Positions 7,891 through 19,005 are shown, counted from the first letter of the stretch. The stretch: 64,000 bases of DNA from Symbiodinium sp. CCMP2592 (GCA_905221615.1 CAJNDT010006130.1:294501-358500); one strand, 5' to 3'. Translations and numbers: made by a program. Notes: generated from the sequence alone by a model not told the origin.

Positions 7891-10039
7891 CTAGAAGGTC
7901 CAATACCAAATGGTTATTGGTACTAATCGGAAGAGGGGTTTTATACAAACCGAAAGCTTCACACGTTGCTAGGTCAGCTGTTGGACTACACTCGAGGGTC
8001 ATTCTTAGATTTCTCATCTGTTCAATGGAGAACAAAATGGGGACTCTTCCCTGATCCAAAACTTCTATGGTTGTATCTCTTCTTGGAGTTGTGTTAAACC
8101 ATAGAGTTACACGCTCCTTGATAAGAGCTGTTTCACTATCTGCGAAAGAGAACTTCGTGTTCGAAGGTGAAAAAGTGAAATCAATCATGCCTGGGGCATG
8201 TTGCTTCACGGCCTTGATAAGCCTGTTCACCGCATAGCGGGAACCCATAGCCCTAGTACAACCAGAGTCAAGTATGACAAAGGTAGGGCTCTTATCAAGA
8301 TTGATCCGCTCGGTGAGAGCAGATAGGACGGTGTGCTGCAACGGAAACACTGCTGTTGCAGTCTCCACACCTTGCCCCTCGGATGGTTCAAAGACCTGGG
8401 GCACGTAACTCACTGATGAGTTGTACACGGGTTCTTGGTGCGCGCTCGGATCTGTGCCTCTACCTGATGATCCTGCTTGATTTCTTCTCTTCTTTCTCCG
8501 TGTCTTTCTTCGTGAGGCTTGTGATGCATAGTATGTATAAGACGTTTGATCGTCATAAGCGGCATAATTCCAACTGGAGTCAGTATAATAACTGTCCTCA
8601 TACCATGAATCCCAGCTCGGTGCGGTGGAACTTTCATAGGCCTGTGGAGATCCAGTTTGGTCTCCTTGTAAGGAGGCAGACTTAGCTGTATCCTTACCTT
8701 TGCCTTTTGATTTTGTACCCTTGAAGGAGCTTCCTTTATCTCCTTTGTCCTTTCCTTTTCCTTTGCCTTTTCCACCTTTTCCTTTTTCTTTTCCTTTACC
8801 TTTACCGAAATAGCTGGAATCAGTTGGATCATGTTCTGCCTGGTTGGCTCTCCCTTTTCCGCGGTATGACCTAAAACGGCCACGTCCTTTTCGCTTGCCA
8901 CCCTTTGCTCTTCCCGGTGATCCGGGACGCATTCTTGGTCTTCTTCCCTTTTTGAATCTCCTTGCAACGAAGGCCTCATGGTCGTCAACTGTCCAGAAGA
9001 CAGCTTCTTCATCCTCGGCGGCAAGAAAGCCTTCCTCAAGGGTGTCTTCGTCTTGGAGCCAGAATCCATCGACTCCGTCGTATTCACCCTGATCGAGGAT
9101 GAGGAAGTTTCGACCTCCGCGTTTGCGGCGTTGATCTCTCCTTCCATGGCGGTCCTTCTTGTGAGAAGTGTGCCGAATATTGGGATCCTGCAGACCAGTT
9201 CTGGTCGTTGAGAACTGATCGAACATGGTCTGCCGTACTATAGGGTACGTGTAGGTCTCAATTCGGTAACCTTGGTTGGTCAATGCTGTTACCAACCTCT
9301 CACGTTGCATCTCATTTAGGTCGGACTGCACTAGGAAGAGGAGAGCTAGGAGATTATCATTTAGAGGAAACGCTCTTCGATGATTATCAAGGCGTTCCTT
9401 GTTCCATGTTTCGAAGAAACGTGCGGCGTATGTGTCTCTCTCGGTTGCATCCTGTAGGCGCATGAAGGTTTGATCTGCTTGCACAGCCTGCATGAAATCA
9501 GGATGGGCATCTTCCAGAATTATCTCTGGTAAGAGATCCATCCATGAGTTTCTCACGCGCTGTAGCACGATCTCAAACTTAGCAATCCAAGTCACAAAGT
9601 CTTGGTTGCCCTTCCATGCCTTGAATAGGCCGAGAAAACGCCACAGGAAAACGTACTGTTCTCCTTTCACGAAAAATGGACGCATCTTCTTCTTGAAGTA
9701 ATCTACTCCGTCTGGGGCTGCAAGCCTTTCTCTGTTGAGTGATTCTTTTTGTACTGCGGCCAATCCGGAGAGCCTCGTCTTGAGAGACGGACCTCTTTTG
9801 GTATCATCCAGCGTTGTTATATCGCACCAGTCGTCAATCAACTGTTCATACTCAAACCACGAGGTGGTGCCATCATAGGCAGGCGCGATCTTGGGCGTTA
9901 TGCCTAATGATGCAAGCATGCGGTCAGATGTTGCATATGACTGTGCGACATAAGTGGCTGGACCTTGGGAGGTCTCTTCGTTCTCATATCCCCCGGAGGA
10001 TTGGGAACTGCCGTCGGCTTCGCTATGCGAGCTCGACAT
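7811..10039 (-). CDS. copia Gag-protease
   Basis: This 742-residue frame starts with a Ser-rich leader at the ATG 10039 and carries a Gag domain at about 45-290, which would form the particle shell. In place of the usual CCHC zinc knuckle it has an Arg-rich block and a long run of Gly-Lys repeats (about 365-460), likely the RNA-binding part. A Tyr/Ser-rich stretch follows. The aspartic protease has its active site VILDSGCTRAM at Asp591. The frame ends 80 bases inside the integrase frame, which lies in the +1 frame. The start is supported by a stop-rich leader and by the primer-binding site 80 bases upstream. No stops inside, so the element is young. Confidence 0.92.
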   Translation of the reverse strand: MSSSHSEADGSSQSSGGYENEETSQGPATYVAQSYATSDRMLASLGITPKIAPAYDGTTSWFEYEQLIDDWCDITTLDDTKRGPSLKTRLSGLAAVQKESLNRERLAAPDGVDYFKKKMRPFFVKGEQYVFLWRFLGLFKAWKGNQDFVTWIAKFEIVLQRVRNSWMDLLPEIILEDAHPDFMQAVQADQTFMRLQDATERDTYAARFFETWNKERLDNHRRAFPLNDNLLALLFLVQSDLNEMQRERLVTALTNQGYRIETYTYPIVRQTMFDQFSTTRTGLQDPNIRHTSHKKDRHGRRDQRRKRGGRNFLILDQGEYDGVDGFWLQDEDTLEEGFLAAEDEEAVFWTVDDHEAFVARRFKKGRRPRMRPGSPGRAKGGKRKGRGRFRSYRGKGRANQAEHDPTDSSYFGKGKGKEKGKGGKGKGKGKDKGDKGSSFKGTKSKGKGKDTAKSASLQGDQTGSPQAYESSTAPSWDSWYEDSYYTDSSWNYAAYDDQTSYTYYASQASRRKTRRKKRRNQAGSSGRGTDPSAHQEPVYNSSVSYVPQVFEPSEGQGVETATAVFPLQHTVLSALTERINLDKSPTFVILDSGCTRAMGSRYAVNRLIKAVKQHAPGMIDFTFSPSNTKFSFADSETALIKERVTLWFNTTPRRDTTIEVLDQGRVPILFSIEQMRNLRMTLECSPTADLATCEAFGLYKTPLPISTNNHLVLDLLGFTSTRKYLPKSGTSFQCDGDCSRSQ

Positions 10040-10119
10040 TGTGCTGCCTCTTATCCGCTTGGTTAAGCGTTCGGCGAGGCCGACCGCTGTAGCGGACTTT
10101 GTGAGGCGGGCGGCCCTTT

Positions 10120-10135
10120 CCGGGCTCCGCTACCA
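10120..10135 (-). promoter_or_regulatory. retrotransposon primer-binding site
   Basis: On the minus strand this reads TGGTAGCGGAGCCCGG, 80 bases upstream of the Gag ATG. It is complementary to a tRNA 3' end finishing in CCGGGCTCCGCTACCA, and resembles the TGGTATCAGAGC site for initiator Met tRNA of plant copia elements. The 5' LTR should end just beyond it, at higher coordinates. Confidence 0.6.
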
Positions 10136-10243
10136 GAAAACTGTGCCGATACACCCCCAAGGGATACTCCTTGTGAGGAGGTGTATGACCAGTTATTCCC
10201 TAAGGATCAAAGGGCCGGACCTACCCAAGGAGAGCTTGCTACC
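10136..10243 (-). other. probable end of the 5' LTR of the copia element
   Basis: Position next to the primer-binding site makes this the 3' part of the 5' LTR. It contains a small inverted repeat around CTCCTTGTGAGGAG. The outer LTR boundary is not visible because poly(C) begins at 10244, and the second LTR is not in the window. Confidence 0.35.
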
Positions 10244-10275
10244 CCCCCCCCCCCCCCCCCCCCTCCCCCCCCAAT

Positions 10276-10311
<36 letters not shown>

Positions 10312-10318
10312 TGTAGGT

Positions 10319-10375
<57 letters not shown>

Positions 10376-10396
10376 ACCCCCCCCCCCCCCCCCCCT
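10244..10396. repeat. poly(C) tract with few interruptions
   Basis: About 150 bases almost wholly of C, broken by a few T and A and by one GTAGGTA segment near 10313. It gives artificial poly-Pro and poly-Gly frames on the two strands. Length in the assembly is unlikely to be exact. Confidence 0.95.
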
Positions 10397-10619
10397 CCCC
10401 CCCCCTCACCACCAGCACGTTCACCACAAGGTACAACCGCCGACCAATCCACCATCCGCCCGAGACGCGCGCAGCCATTCCCAATTGACGCCAACCCTCA
10501 AGTCTTAAGTGCTGGTCACAAAACTTTTTCTTAATGGAGGAGGAAAGTGTGGAATTAATGTGAGATACCCCAAGACCTGGTTGGATAAATTGAAATCAAT
10601 AAACACTGGTATTTGCGGT

Positions 10620-10740
10620 GATTTCTGCTTGTCCTTCTATGAACACTTTCACGGGTTGTTTATAAATACCGGGCCTTGCTTATAAACTTGCGGGTTGTTT
10701 GTAAACATGTGGGTCGTTTAAGGGCAACAGAAATCGGGCC
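10620..10740. repeat. short direct repeats (GGGTTGTTTATAAA type)
   Basis: The motif GGGTTGTTTATAAA and close variants occurs about four times here with irregular spacing. The rest of 10400-11780 has no gene or element I could recognise. Confidence 0.45.
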
Positions 10741-11788
10741 CGTGTGTTTCTCTTTTGTGTATACAGAGATAAACGCACTGCAGCAGCGTGCGGCTGATAC
10801 GTCCAGGCTCATCGAGTGAAACCACAAGATGTTTGTGTTTAGTATTTCAACTGTACAAAGTCTCTTGTAAGGCTATGTGTGGGGATGGAGAGCGTGCTAC
10901 GGCCTGGACCAAACCGGTTTGAGGAACTATAGGAGGACGATCCGTTATGGCTTGGAACCGACCCGGTATCCAGTGCAGCATTTTTCACTAATCCAAATGA
11001 TGTTGATCCAAATACTGGCTATTTCGAAGGGGTACGGGGTACCTTATGAACAAGGGTATCGGAAGAAGCCAGAATCGGATAAGCATCAACACAAGTAGGA
11101 TTCCAGTCTAGGACAGCATCCAGATCTTCATCGATTACAGTTTGTCTTTGGTAGTCTTTTATACAGGTACATAGGCTGAACCCGCTCACATCTTTACTTT
11201 GCTTCACCTCGCAAAAACAAGGGCCCTTATGTGCATCCACATTTCGTTATCCCTATGCCAATGCAATTCGACAGCTAATTAGGCTGAATCTCTACATTGG
11301 TGTTTCAAACACTGTTACCAACAGCGGTGTTGGCTAAGCTTGCTTTGGGTAGACAGTCCAGAGTCTTAAAGGCCCGATTATCAGAGCTGCATAGAGAAAC
11401 TGTCGAGCTTATGTAGCCTACCTCAAGACGTTCTTTAGAGAGTCTTGAATTCATCGATATTTACAGCGTTTTCTGCTTGTAAGATCTGCTACACAAGAAC
11501 CCAGATTAAGGGGCTCGACCTACACACTGGTGTGGAGCCTGTTGGAGAGCGATTTTGCACAGCTCGAATAAGCTGTTCCGAAAAACACTTGTGATGCTTG
11601 CTTTGTGGTATGTGCTTAACGCGACACAAAACACAAGCTACTGCTTTGGAGCCATTAACGTTGAAACCCGATAAAAAGCACTGAAACCAAACCCAGGCCC
11701 CACAGTCGACCGCTCTCTATAATAAAGGGGTCTATAAGGGATCTATAAGGGTACTGTAATGTAGGGGCCTTAGTAATCCCATAGCTTG

Positions 11789-11871
11789 CCTTTGGTTAGT
11801 AGGGAATGGAGGAAGGGGGTACAATTATCACTACTATTACTACCATTCTTCCATTTCCTACTAACCAAAGG
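11789..11871. mobile_element. family P inverted-repeat element
   Basis: Terminal inverted repeats of about 24 bases (CCTTTGGTTAGTAGGGAATG against its reverse complement, few mismatches) flank a CT/AT-rich core of about 35 bases. There is no coding capacity. It follows a fragment that looks like an end of family G (around 11755-11780). Confidence 0.7.
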
Positions 11872-12065
11872 TACGTCAACCCTAAACAGAACTACGCGCG
11901 GTGGGGAGCTTTTACGGCTTGGCTTCTGAAGCTACACACCTATCCCCCGAAACCCTCCAGCCTTTACCCTGAAAGCCCAACGGACCCAAATGCGCAACCC
12001 TACAACATGAAGCCCTCAGCCCTACAAAGCCAACCAAAACCGTATAAACCCAAGCGGCCTTAGTT

Positions 12066-12177
12066 GGAGGCCTCAAAAGGTGGGATGAAGGTAGGTGGGA
12101 TATTCCCAAATAATTAAGAGTCCTTCTATAAGGGATCCTTAATCCTACCTACCTTCATCCCACCTTTTGAGGCCTCC
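12066..12177. mobile_element. family O element with 36-base arms
   Basis: Arms of 36 bases beginning GGAGGCCTCAAAAGGTGGGA are inverted copies with a single mismatch, around a core of 40 bases. The transcript would fold to a long hairpin. Only one copy was seen. Confidence 0.8.
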
Positions 12178-12299
12178 GAATTAGCCCCGAAGCCGAGGCT
12201 TCTTTGAGGCCAATGGCTACCTTACTGCCACCGCCGCGAAGTCATCTGGGCTTGGCCTGAAGGACCACAGCTAGTCCTGTGAAGGGCTTAGCCTTAAAT

Positions 12300-12381
12300 G
12301 GGAGTTTCCGAAGATTAGGGGTACCTTACTTTGGGGGTCCTTACAATAAGGATCCTACTGTTTAGGGCAATGTAGGAACCT
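12300..12381. mobile_element. family A left half
   Basis: Begins GGGAGTTTCCGAAGATTAGG and runs through the family core (GGATCCTACTGTTTAGGG), then stops where a family F element begins. The right terminal repeat is missing. Confidence 0.65.
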
Positions 12382-12477
12382 GATTAAGGAACCTTGGCCC
12401 TTTATTAGAGCTCCTTTTATGGATCCGAGTATTTTAGGGGTTACATGCCCAGGGTTTCCGAACCGGGTTCCTACATG
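12382..12477. mobile_element. family F element
   Basis: Ends ATGTAGGAACCTGATTAAGG and GGTTCCTACAT are imperfect inverted repeats. A second copy lies at 49207-49321. It directly abuts a truncated family A element. Confidence 0.6.
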
Positions 12478-13012
12478 AGCCGTCAGCATATTGCTGACAA
12501 AATGTGATAGTACAAGTGCAACAGTATGTTTGTATTCATGAGAATGGCATATTCATCAGGATCCATCCAGCCTGTGATACCACATATCAGCACCTGGGAC
12601 AACCCTGACGGCTTAAGAGTGAGTCCTACCGGTGATCAATACGGATCCCCGCCCGTTGTGTTGCACATCATCGTCGTTGTCGTCGTGGTTGTAGCCGTAG
12701 CATCCCATGCTCCTCACATGAGCGTCGCAGGATTGGGCGGCACAGCGGAAGGCTGGTACAACAGTGGAATATTTCATGTCTGGAAAACGATAGATCATAG
12801 CCTATGTAACTACGGGCAGCAGTATCTCCAGCTTGATGTTCCAGATACTGATGTCAAGTCAGTAACATGGTTGTCCTCCTCACGGTTACCATGTTCGTTG
12901 GTTGATGGTGGACATGGTTGCAAGAAGTAAAGTGATTTGTCGTAGTCGCCGTAGAAGCAGGTGTCACAAGATGTGAGGAGTTCTGTGCTCACTGTCCCCT
13001 CTGCTCTTGAAG

Positions 13013-13152
13013 GCTTCTGGCTACAACTTGGTGGGTGCTTTCGTCGCAAGCCACCTCGTGGACTCTGCCATGGCCTCCATAAGTGATGCCCTGGCTGGAG
13101 ATGGCTGGATCGATGCACAGCCTCTGCTTCCACACGCCCTCACGGCACCGAG
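13013..13152 (+). CDS. exon candidate
   Basis: Open frame with protein-like composition (starts ASGYNLVGAFVASHLV), bounded by AG before 13013 and GT at 13153 (CCGAG/GTTATG). Product not recognised. A further short open piece, 13333-13385 (AADASELLLQL), may be the next exon, but its phase does not match. Confidence 0.45.
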
Positions 13153-15084
13153 GTTATGGGCTTATGGAAAGTAGCGTGAAGCCCATAGGGGGCATTAGCA
13201 TTCGCTGTTCACCTCAAGCTTCGGTTTGGGGTTGGTTTCTTGAATGAGGGCCCGATAACCTTTGAACCATAAACACGTAAGCCACTAAAGCGCTAGACCC
13301 TCAACCTTAAACCACCCCAAGCCACAGCCGAGGCAGCCGATGCCAGCGAGCTGCTGCTGCAACTCTCCAGCCAGCCGCCGGGCGGGTGATTATTCGTTAT
13401 CTGTAGGTCCCCAGGGTTTAGGGTTTGCTTTGGGGTGTTTCGGGTCTGAGGTAGGCAGCTGAATTGCATTCTTGATTACCTAGATGCTCTGATGAGGTAG
13501 ATGAAGGGTGCAAGGCAGGGTAGAGTGCGTGAAAACGGCGCCAATGGGGAAACCGACAACCTCAACCATAAGAAAGGGTGACGGGTGCTTTTTCAGTGCT
13601 CGCGGTCTCGACATATATTTAACTCGCTTAGAGAGTTGACCAAGAAGCACAGAAGCAAACTCCCAACTCATGACACTCGCTTGGCGGTGGAGATGTTATG
13701 TTGCATTCAGTACACTGGAGGTTTTTAACAGCTCGGCAAACCAGGACAAGGAGCACGATTTGCATCCTTTGGCGAAACATCACGGAAAAATCTAAACCCT
13801 ATAGGCAATAAGCCCAACCCCTGAAACCCCTAAGCCCGCAACCCTAAACGCCCGTTCTACAGTTGCAATTTGTCGTACCATGTAGAGATTATATATCTCC
13901 GTGCCGGAGGCCAGGCAATGTGCAGCCGTGCGTGATCACTTTGCATGTCGTGGCATGCGGTGCGTTGAGCTGCGTGTTTTGTTCCCGTGCCAGCGGAAGA
14001 GATGGCTCGGGCAGGTCGTGGTTGCCGGGTTGTTTTTGTATCATACGCTACTATGTTGAGAAGGTGAGGTGCGGCCCCGAGTATCCGGCAAGTGGCCGGC
14101 GACGCTGCAGTACTGTGGAAGAGATGTGGTCCGTTCACTCCTGAGTCCTGGTCTTCCGGCTCGAACGAGTAGTGTCCCAATCCCTTAACCAAGCTGGTTT
14201 TCTGGAAGTTAACAGCTGACGGAAAACAGGGTAGCAAAACGCATCCCAAACTCTGAAACCCTAAGCCGCAATCTGCTGAAGGAAGAAGCTGCCTAGCAAC
14301 GCTGTGGTCTTGGACCGAGTGGCAGCCAGCAGTGGCTTTATCGAAAGCCCCTCTGCTGCTTTGAGATACAATATAGTATATAGTTTAGCTTTGCGATAGC
14401 AGAGCCATACAATAGCATAGTTATACTATAGTATAACTATGCGATTCCATCATGGCTGCGGCTCAAGATGCGTCGTCGTCAACTGCGTTTTCGTTGCCTC
14501 CGCTGGTCAGGTTTTTGCTGCGCCCAGGATGTTTTCCGACTCGTGTAACCAAATACTACTGGTTTCACGGGAAATTGTGCTTCACTCGAGGTGTGTGCGG
14601 TGGTTAAAGCGCAATTCTCGCTGCTGTTACGCTGCAGCATATTCTACCCATTGAGTATGTAGTACCTAGCCGCTTTTACTGTAGTTGCCAGTGCCCTTGT
14701 GATAACCCTGGCTGCAGTCGCTAGGCAGCTCTTGCTTCGGGAGCATGCTTGGCGCAAGGGCTGTAAAGGGTCTGCTTTGGCTTCCATGCCTGTCATGTGC
14801 TTGTTCTACGTAGGGAGGCTAAGAACGACGGAGCCAGTTGTGTTCCCACTACAGGGCAATGTAAGTTGTTCTTCTACAACCCCACCCGAAGCCAGAAGTC
14901 CAGAACCCAAGTGCTTCAACCAAAAAAGCAAAGGATGGCCAGAATTCCTTAAAACCGAGAAAACCCTAAGACCCCCAAACCGAAGCCGTAAAGCAGCAAA
15001 AGCCCAAGAAACCTAAAGCCATCATGAGAACACTTTTTGAAGGCATTTTGCAGACCTTAGTACGAGCTGCCCCTTGTAGACCCC

Positions 15085-15219
15085 TGGTAGAACCCGGGCG
15101 CCTCCCGAAACCCTAAACCCTAAACCCCTAAGCCCTAAACCCTAATACCCTAAACCCTAATGCCTAATACCGATACCCTAAGCCCCACAACCCAAAGCCT
15201 TAAACTCTAAACTCTAAAG
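15085..15219. repeat. degenerate CCCTAAA telomere-like array
   Basis: About 15 units of CCCTAAA and variants (CCCTAAACC, CCTAATACC). It ends one base before a candidate exon, so it makes up the 3' part of an intron. Confidence 0.85.
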
Positions 15220-15336
15220 CGCCCTCCGAGGCATCGCGAAAGCCCTAGAGGCCGAGGTCCAGAAAGCGGCCGAGGCCACCACGAAGAAGAAAAGCAGCGC
15301 CAAGAAAGCCGTGGAGGAGGAGGCCCCCGAATTTGG
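15220..15336 (+). CDS. exon candidate, Ala/Lys/Glu-rich
   Basis: Reads ALRGIAKALEAEVQKAAEAT then KKKSSAKKAVEEEAPEF, a helical charged segment. AG before 15220, GT at 15337. Unrecognised product. Confidence 0.5.
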
Positions 15337-15616
15337 GTGCTTTGGGGGTTTTCGGGGGTCTGTGCGGCTTTGTCTAGGGTTCCCCGTACTTAATGCAAAA
15401 CGCAAGAAGAACCACGGACACAGGAAACCGCAAGCACGGAGAGACTTGATGTCCTTGTTGATGACACTTCCTGCGTCGCGGGATTTAGGGCTGGGCAAGG
15501 GCTGTAGCATGCGAGTTTGCGCAATGGGCATCTACATATACCTACGCCACATTTCAGCTCCAGCTCCTGACGACGTTCGGGACACAAGGAGTGAATTGCA
15601 ACCCTGCCGCTCGCAG

Positions 15617-15705
15617 CGGATGCAGAAGATGGCCCGGCTTGGCGGTGCGATCTCCCCGGCGACCGGCTGACGGATGACATCATTCCAGCAAGGCTATGGG
15701 GAAGA
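15617..15705 (+). CDS. exon candidate
   Basis: Reads DAEDGPAWRCDLPGDRLTDD then IIPARLWG after an AG at 15615-15616. The 3' boundary is not clear. Just downstream (15808-15826) is a TA repeat. Confidence 0.4.
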
Positions 15706-16171
15706 GCCACACTCTTTACACTTTCCTGGTGTTTCGAAAGCTGTCGGTACTCTGGATGCTCCACCGGTTGGGCTTTATGTTCCACAGCAGAACCAGTCAT
15801 GATTTCAATATATATATATATATGTTCCAGTCGGGCAGGCAATAGTTCTTCTCTTGTCCACCAACTGCACTGTGACAGCAGCAGTGTGCTTCCTACAAAT
15901 AGTGGTTGCTCGGAGCATTGTTCAGTCGAAAACATACAGTCAAGCCACAAGTTTCCGCCGCTGATCCACACGCAGGATCCGGATGTTCACAATGATGATG
16001 AAATAATGCGAACGATATATGATGAAGATGGCAGTGCTGGTGGGATGGTGAGCACGCTTTCCGTAGCTACCAGTAGCCTAGGTCCTCTTTGCATTCTTCT
16101 GAGCTTCTTGCCTGCTGGTCGGCTTGTTTGCTCTTCATGAATGTAATTCTGCATCTTGACATTGCTTCTAG

Positions 16172-17105
16172 TCGTTCCTACTGAACCGGCGGGTGCAGGA
16201 TGAGGACCTTCACGCAAAGAAGGGCGGCAAGCGCACGAAGGGGGCCAAGAAGAAGCGAGGTTGGGATTGCGGGTTCGGGTAGGCTGCGCGAATCATAGAT
16301 TCTGGTGTGAAAATTTGTGCTGAGTTCAGGCTTGAAGGCGTAGCTTCGGGGCGTGGGAAGCATGCCGGCAGGGTCGGCTAGATATTGCGATTCTGAATTT
16401 GGAAATTACGCCTGCAGTGTCATTGGTGTCATCCCCAAACCCCATGTCTTTAGAAGCAGCCGCATTATCAGAACCTTCATCTTCATCATCAGGACCCCAT
16501 CATGTCATCGAACACAAAGAACAGTTCTCGCAAATGATACTTGCAACCCAACCTTTCACAGTTTTGGGTCCTATCCACCACTGGTGACATGCCATGCCGG
16601 AAGCATAAGCATGTGGCCGGATAGTTTACAGAGCGAAGCGGTTCGGGCTGCATGGATGTCCTTGTTTGTAGGACGGCTGACAAGGCACCTACGCGTCCGT
16701 GGACATATGGGCTTCGGGCTAGAAACTAGCTCTAGCAGACTCTAGCAGTACATCCCCCACTCATAATGCTTCATCAGTTAAATCGTAGGCGAAAGCTACA
16801 GTATCCCCACACGGCAGTTGCCATGACGCAAGGGCAAGTACGGTTTATGCCGATGTGGGCGGTAGAATTGACGACTACTGTTACAGTGATTTTGACTTGT
16901 TTCGCTGCTGTTGGCACAGCCACTCATTATGAAGCCACACGACGACGATAAACCGTACTGCCAACCAATAGCACTAGTTTTGGGTACAGCATTACTGTCA
17001 ATGACCTGAAGTTGGCTCAGGCGACGACGACGATGCCGTCGAGACGTCTCGCGCTGGCAACGCCGAGTCAGGCCTTCGTTTCTATGTCGGGACCATTTTC
17101 GACTG
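16172..17105 (+). CDS. two exons joined in frame (16172-16259, 17021-17105)
   Basis: The first exon (after CTTCTAG) reads SFLLNRRVQDEDLHAKKGGK and a Lys-rich tail and ends GCGAG/GTTGGG in phase 1. The second, after GGCTCAG, supplies two bases and reads GDDDDAVETSRAGNAESGLR then FYVGTIFD, ending before GTAGG. Phases match, giving a basic then acidic protein segment. No family recognised. Confidence 0.5.
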
Positions 17106-17282
17106 GTAGGGTTTTCTCAATTCTTAAAGTGTTGTGCTACATGAACCGTGGCATGGGCCTCTCGCATGAAGATCCTAGCTTCTTCTGGCTTCGGGGTGAC
17201 AAAAATGCAGCATCCTAGATACTGTTATCTTTGTTCAGTCGCTGTGGTAAGGACAATTCTGCAGTTTGTTTCTGATGCTCAG

Positions 17283-17395
17283 GGCTGCAAGCTGTTGAAC
17301 AATCGAAGTTCCAAGGCGTGTCGAATGATGCCATTGCCAACTATCTGGCGGACGCTATGCAGCAAGTTTCGGGAAGGCCAAGCGTGCTTTTACTG
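17283..17395 (+). CDS. exon candidate
   Basis: Reads EQSKFQGVSNDAIANYLADA then MQQVSGRPSVLLL. An AG lies just upstream and a GT (GTCGAA) at about 17396. Its phase does not fit directly to the exon ending at 17105, so one exon may be missing between them. Confidence 0.45.
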
Positions 17396-17703
17396 AGTCG
17401 AATAACCGTCGACGACGTGTTAGTCGCAATCGTGGTCGTTGTCGCCTTTCGAGAAATGTTGCCAAGCTTCGGTCAAGCAGCCCTTTCTGGCCCCCCTAAA
17501 TCCTAAACCCTAAACCTCTAAACCCCTACACCCCTAGACCCTGAACCTCGATCCCTCTCACTTGTTTGACCTCTTTTTCGTGCAGCGGGTGCTGCAACTG
17601 AGACCTTCGCCTTTCTGTCTTGATTCGCCCCTTCTTGTCAAGCATCCCCGGGATGATACAAGTGCCGTGAAGCCGTAGTCGAGGTACTGTAGCGACCGTG
17701 ATC

Positions 17704-17805
17704 ATTACCTATACCATTTAGAGGGTTCCTTATTCTGATTATACCAGTAGTATACCGGCCCCAATACACTATTCTATAGTCATTAAGTCCCCTATATTAT
17801 ATTAG
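17704..17805. mobile_element. family G element (degenerate)
   Basis: Carries the family signature: a core with TATTCTGATTATACCAGTAG and a right end TATTCTATAGTCATTAAGTC followed by CCCTATATTA. The left arm is weak. Confidence 0.45.
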
Positions 17806-17836
17806 CCTTTTGCTGCTCGTCACGCCGGGTGCCGAG

Positions 17837-17938
17837 GACCAGCATCCAGATCTGCCTCTTGACATCCAGGATGATCTTTGCGCGAAGGCCACGCGGCTGG
17901 CTTCAGTGGGGCAGCTCCTGCTGTGGAGTCTGCCACCT
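17837..17938 (+). CDS. exon candidate
   Basis: Reads DQHPDLPLDIQDDLCAKATR then LASVGQLLLWSLPP; AG/G acceptor (GCCGAG/GAC) and GT at 17939. Confidence 0.5.
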
Positions 17939-18046
17939 GTGCAGAGCAAACTTGACCCAAAAAGCCGGCCGAAATCCTAAACCTCAAACTGCTCAGAGTT
18001 ATTCCGAGAACTCCATGCCCGGGTCATTTATGCGATCGTTTCACAG

Positions 18047-18113
18047 GTGCAGGTACTTCTGGCAGCGATGGTCGCCGAGGTTGCCGAGAAGCGGCGGAGC
18101 CGCATTCAGCTCG
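18047..18113 (+). CDS. exon candidate
   Basis: Reads VQVLLAAMVAEVAEKRRSRI after TTTCACAG and ends at GTGATT. Clean acceptor and donor; helical, charged. Confidence 0.5.
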
Positions 18114-18802
18114 GTGATTCTTCTTTGACACTGGAGGAGAGAAGAATTCATGTCAGGGTTGGGCCAGGGTTGGGGTTGTGGTTCAGGGTTTGGAATGTTT
18201 GGGGTTCAGGGTGTGTTGAACGACCTCCGAGTCTGATGTTTCTGTTGCACGGTTGCGCGTTTCTTCGTGTTCCCGCCGCTCATGTCAATGTGGACAAGCC
18301 AGTTATGGTTTCTGAGTGATGCTTCAGCTGCTGAAATTCTGCTACAGTTTGCGTGCTTTCGTACGCTGTTCAGTTCCTGTTACTTATGCATAAAGACCGA
18401 CCGCCGCTGCACCGGCTGTGATTGGATGTGTGTGAGGTTGCGGTCCACGCTGCAGACGAAGCAGAATCATCACTTCGGGCAGGTGCTTGGGACATGGCGG
18501 GGCTTGATGTTCCCCCTCGTAGCCGCTTGCACGACCTAGAACTACGCACTCGAATCAAGGGAAGGAAAGGTAAGGGTTCCACGTGCTTAAGATCTGGTTT
18601 CACTTGTCCACGCAAATAGCAGAACTCATGCAGAAGCACATCCACACTGGTTAAGGCTGCCCCATTTTGGTGAGAGCTGGTTCGGCTCACCGAACCAGCT
18701 TGTTCCGTTCAGATAAGCTTCTCTACACGGGTAAATCGTATCATAGCATACTACAGTATATTACGTACAGTATATGACAATGCATGATGGTATGTGCAAA
18801 AC

Positions 18803-18982
18803 AGGGGGCCCTAACAGGGTACTCTAAATGGTACAAGCCTTATCATAAGGACCCCAAAATAAGGTACCCCCAATTTTCGGAAGCTCCAAACCCCCATTGA
18901 GCCATTTAAAGGAACCCCTATAGTACTCTTATAGTAACCCCTCAAAGGAACCCTAAGGTACCCCCAATTTTCGGATGCTCCC
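18803..18982. mobile_element. family A element, with an extra right end
   Basis: 18803-18888 contains the family A core and right arm (AAGGACCCCAAAATAAGGTA, CCCCAATTTTCGGAAGCTCC). A second copy of the right arm (CCCCCAATTTTCGGATGCTC) lies at 18960-18980, so two insertions or an internal duplication are present. Confidence 0.55.
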
Positions 18983-19005
18983 AAATCGTCTTGTACCCCG
19001 TGGAG

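Noticed and set aside
1861-10243. Pair of LTRs bounding the copia element
   Set aside because: Only the inner border of one LTR can be inferred from the primer-binding site; no matching second copy is visible, perhaps because it lies in or beyond the gap.
9954-10534. Poly-Pro (plus) and poly-Gly (minus) open frames
   Set aside because: They are products of the poly(C) tract and the antisense of the Gag leader; no real protein features.
15085-15219. Chromosome end suggested by CCCTAAA repeats
   Set aside because: Similar arrays occur throughout the window in both orientations and are degenerate, so this is interstitial sequence.
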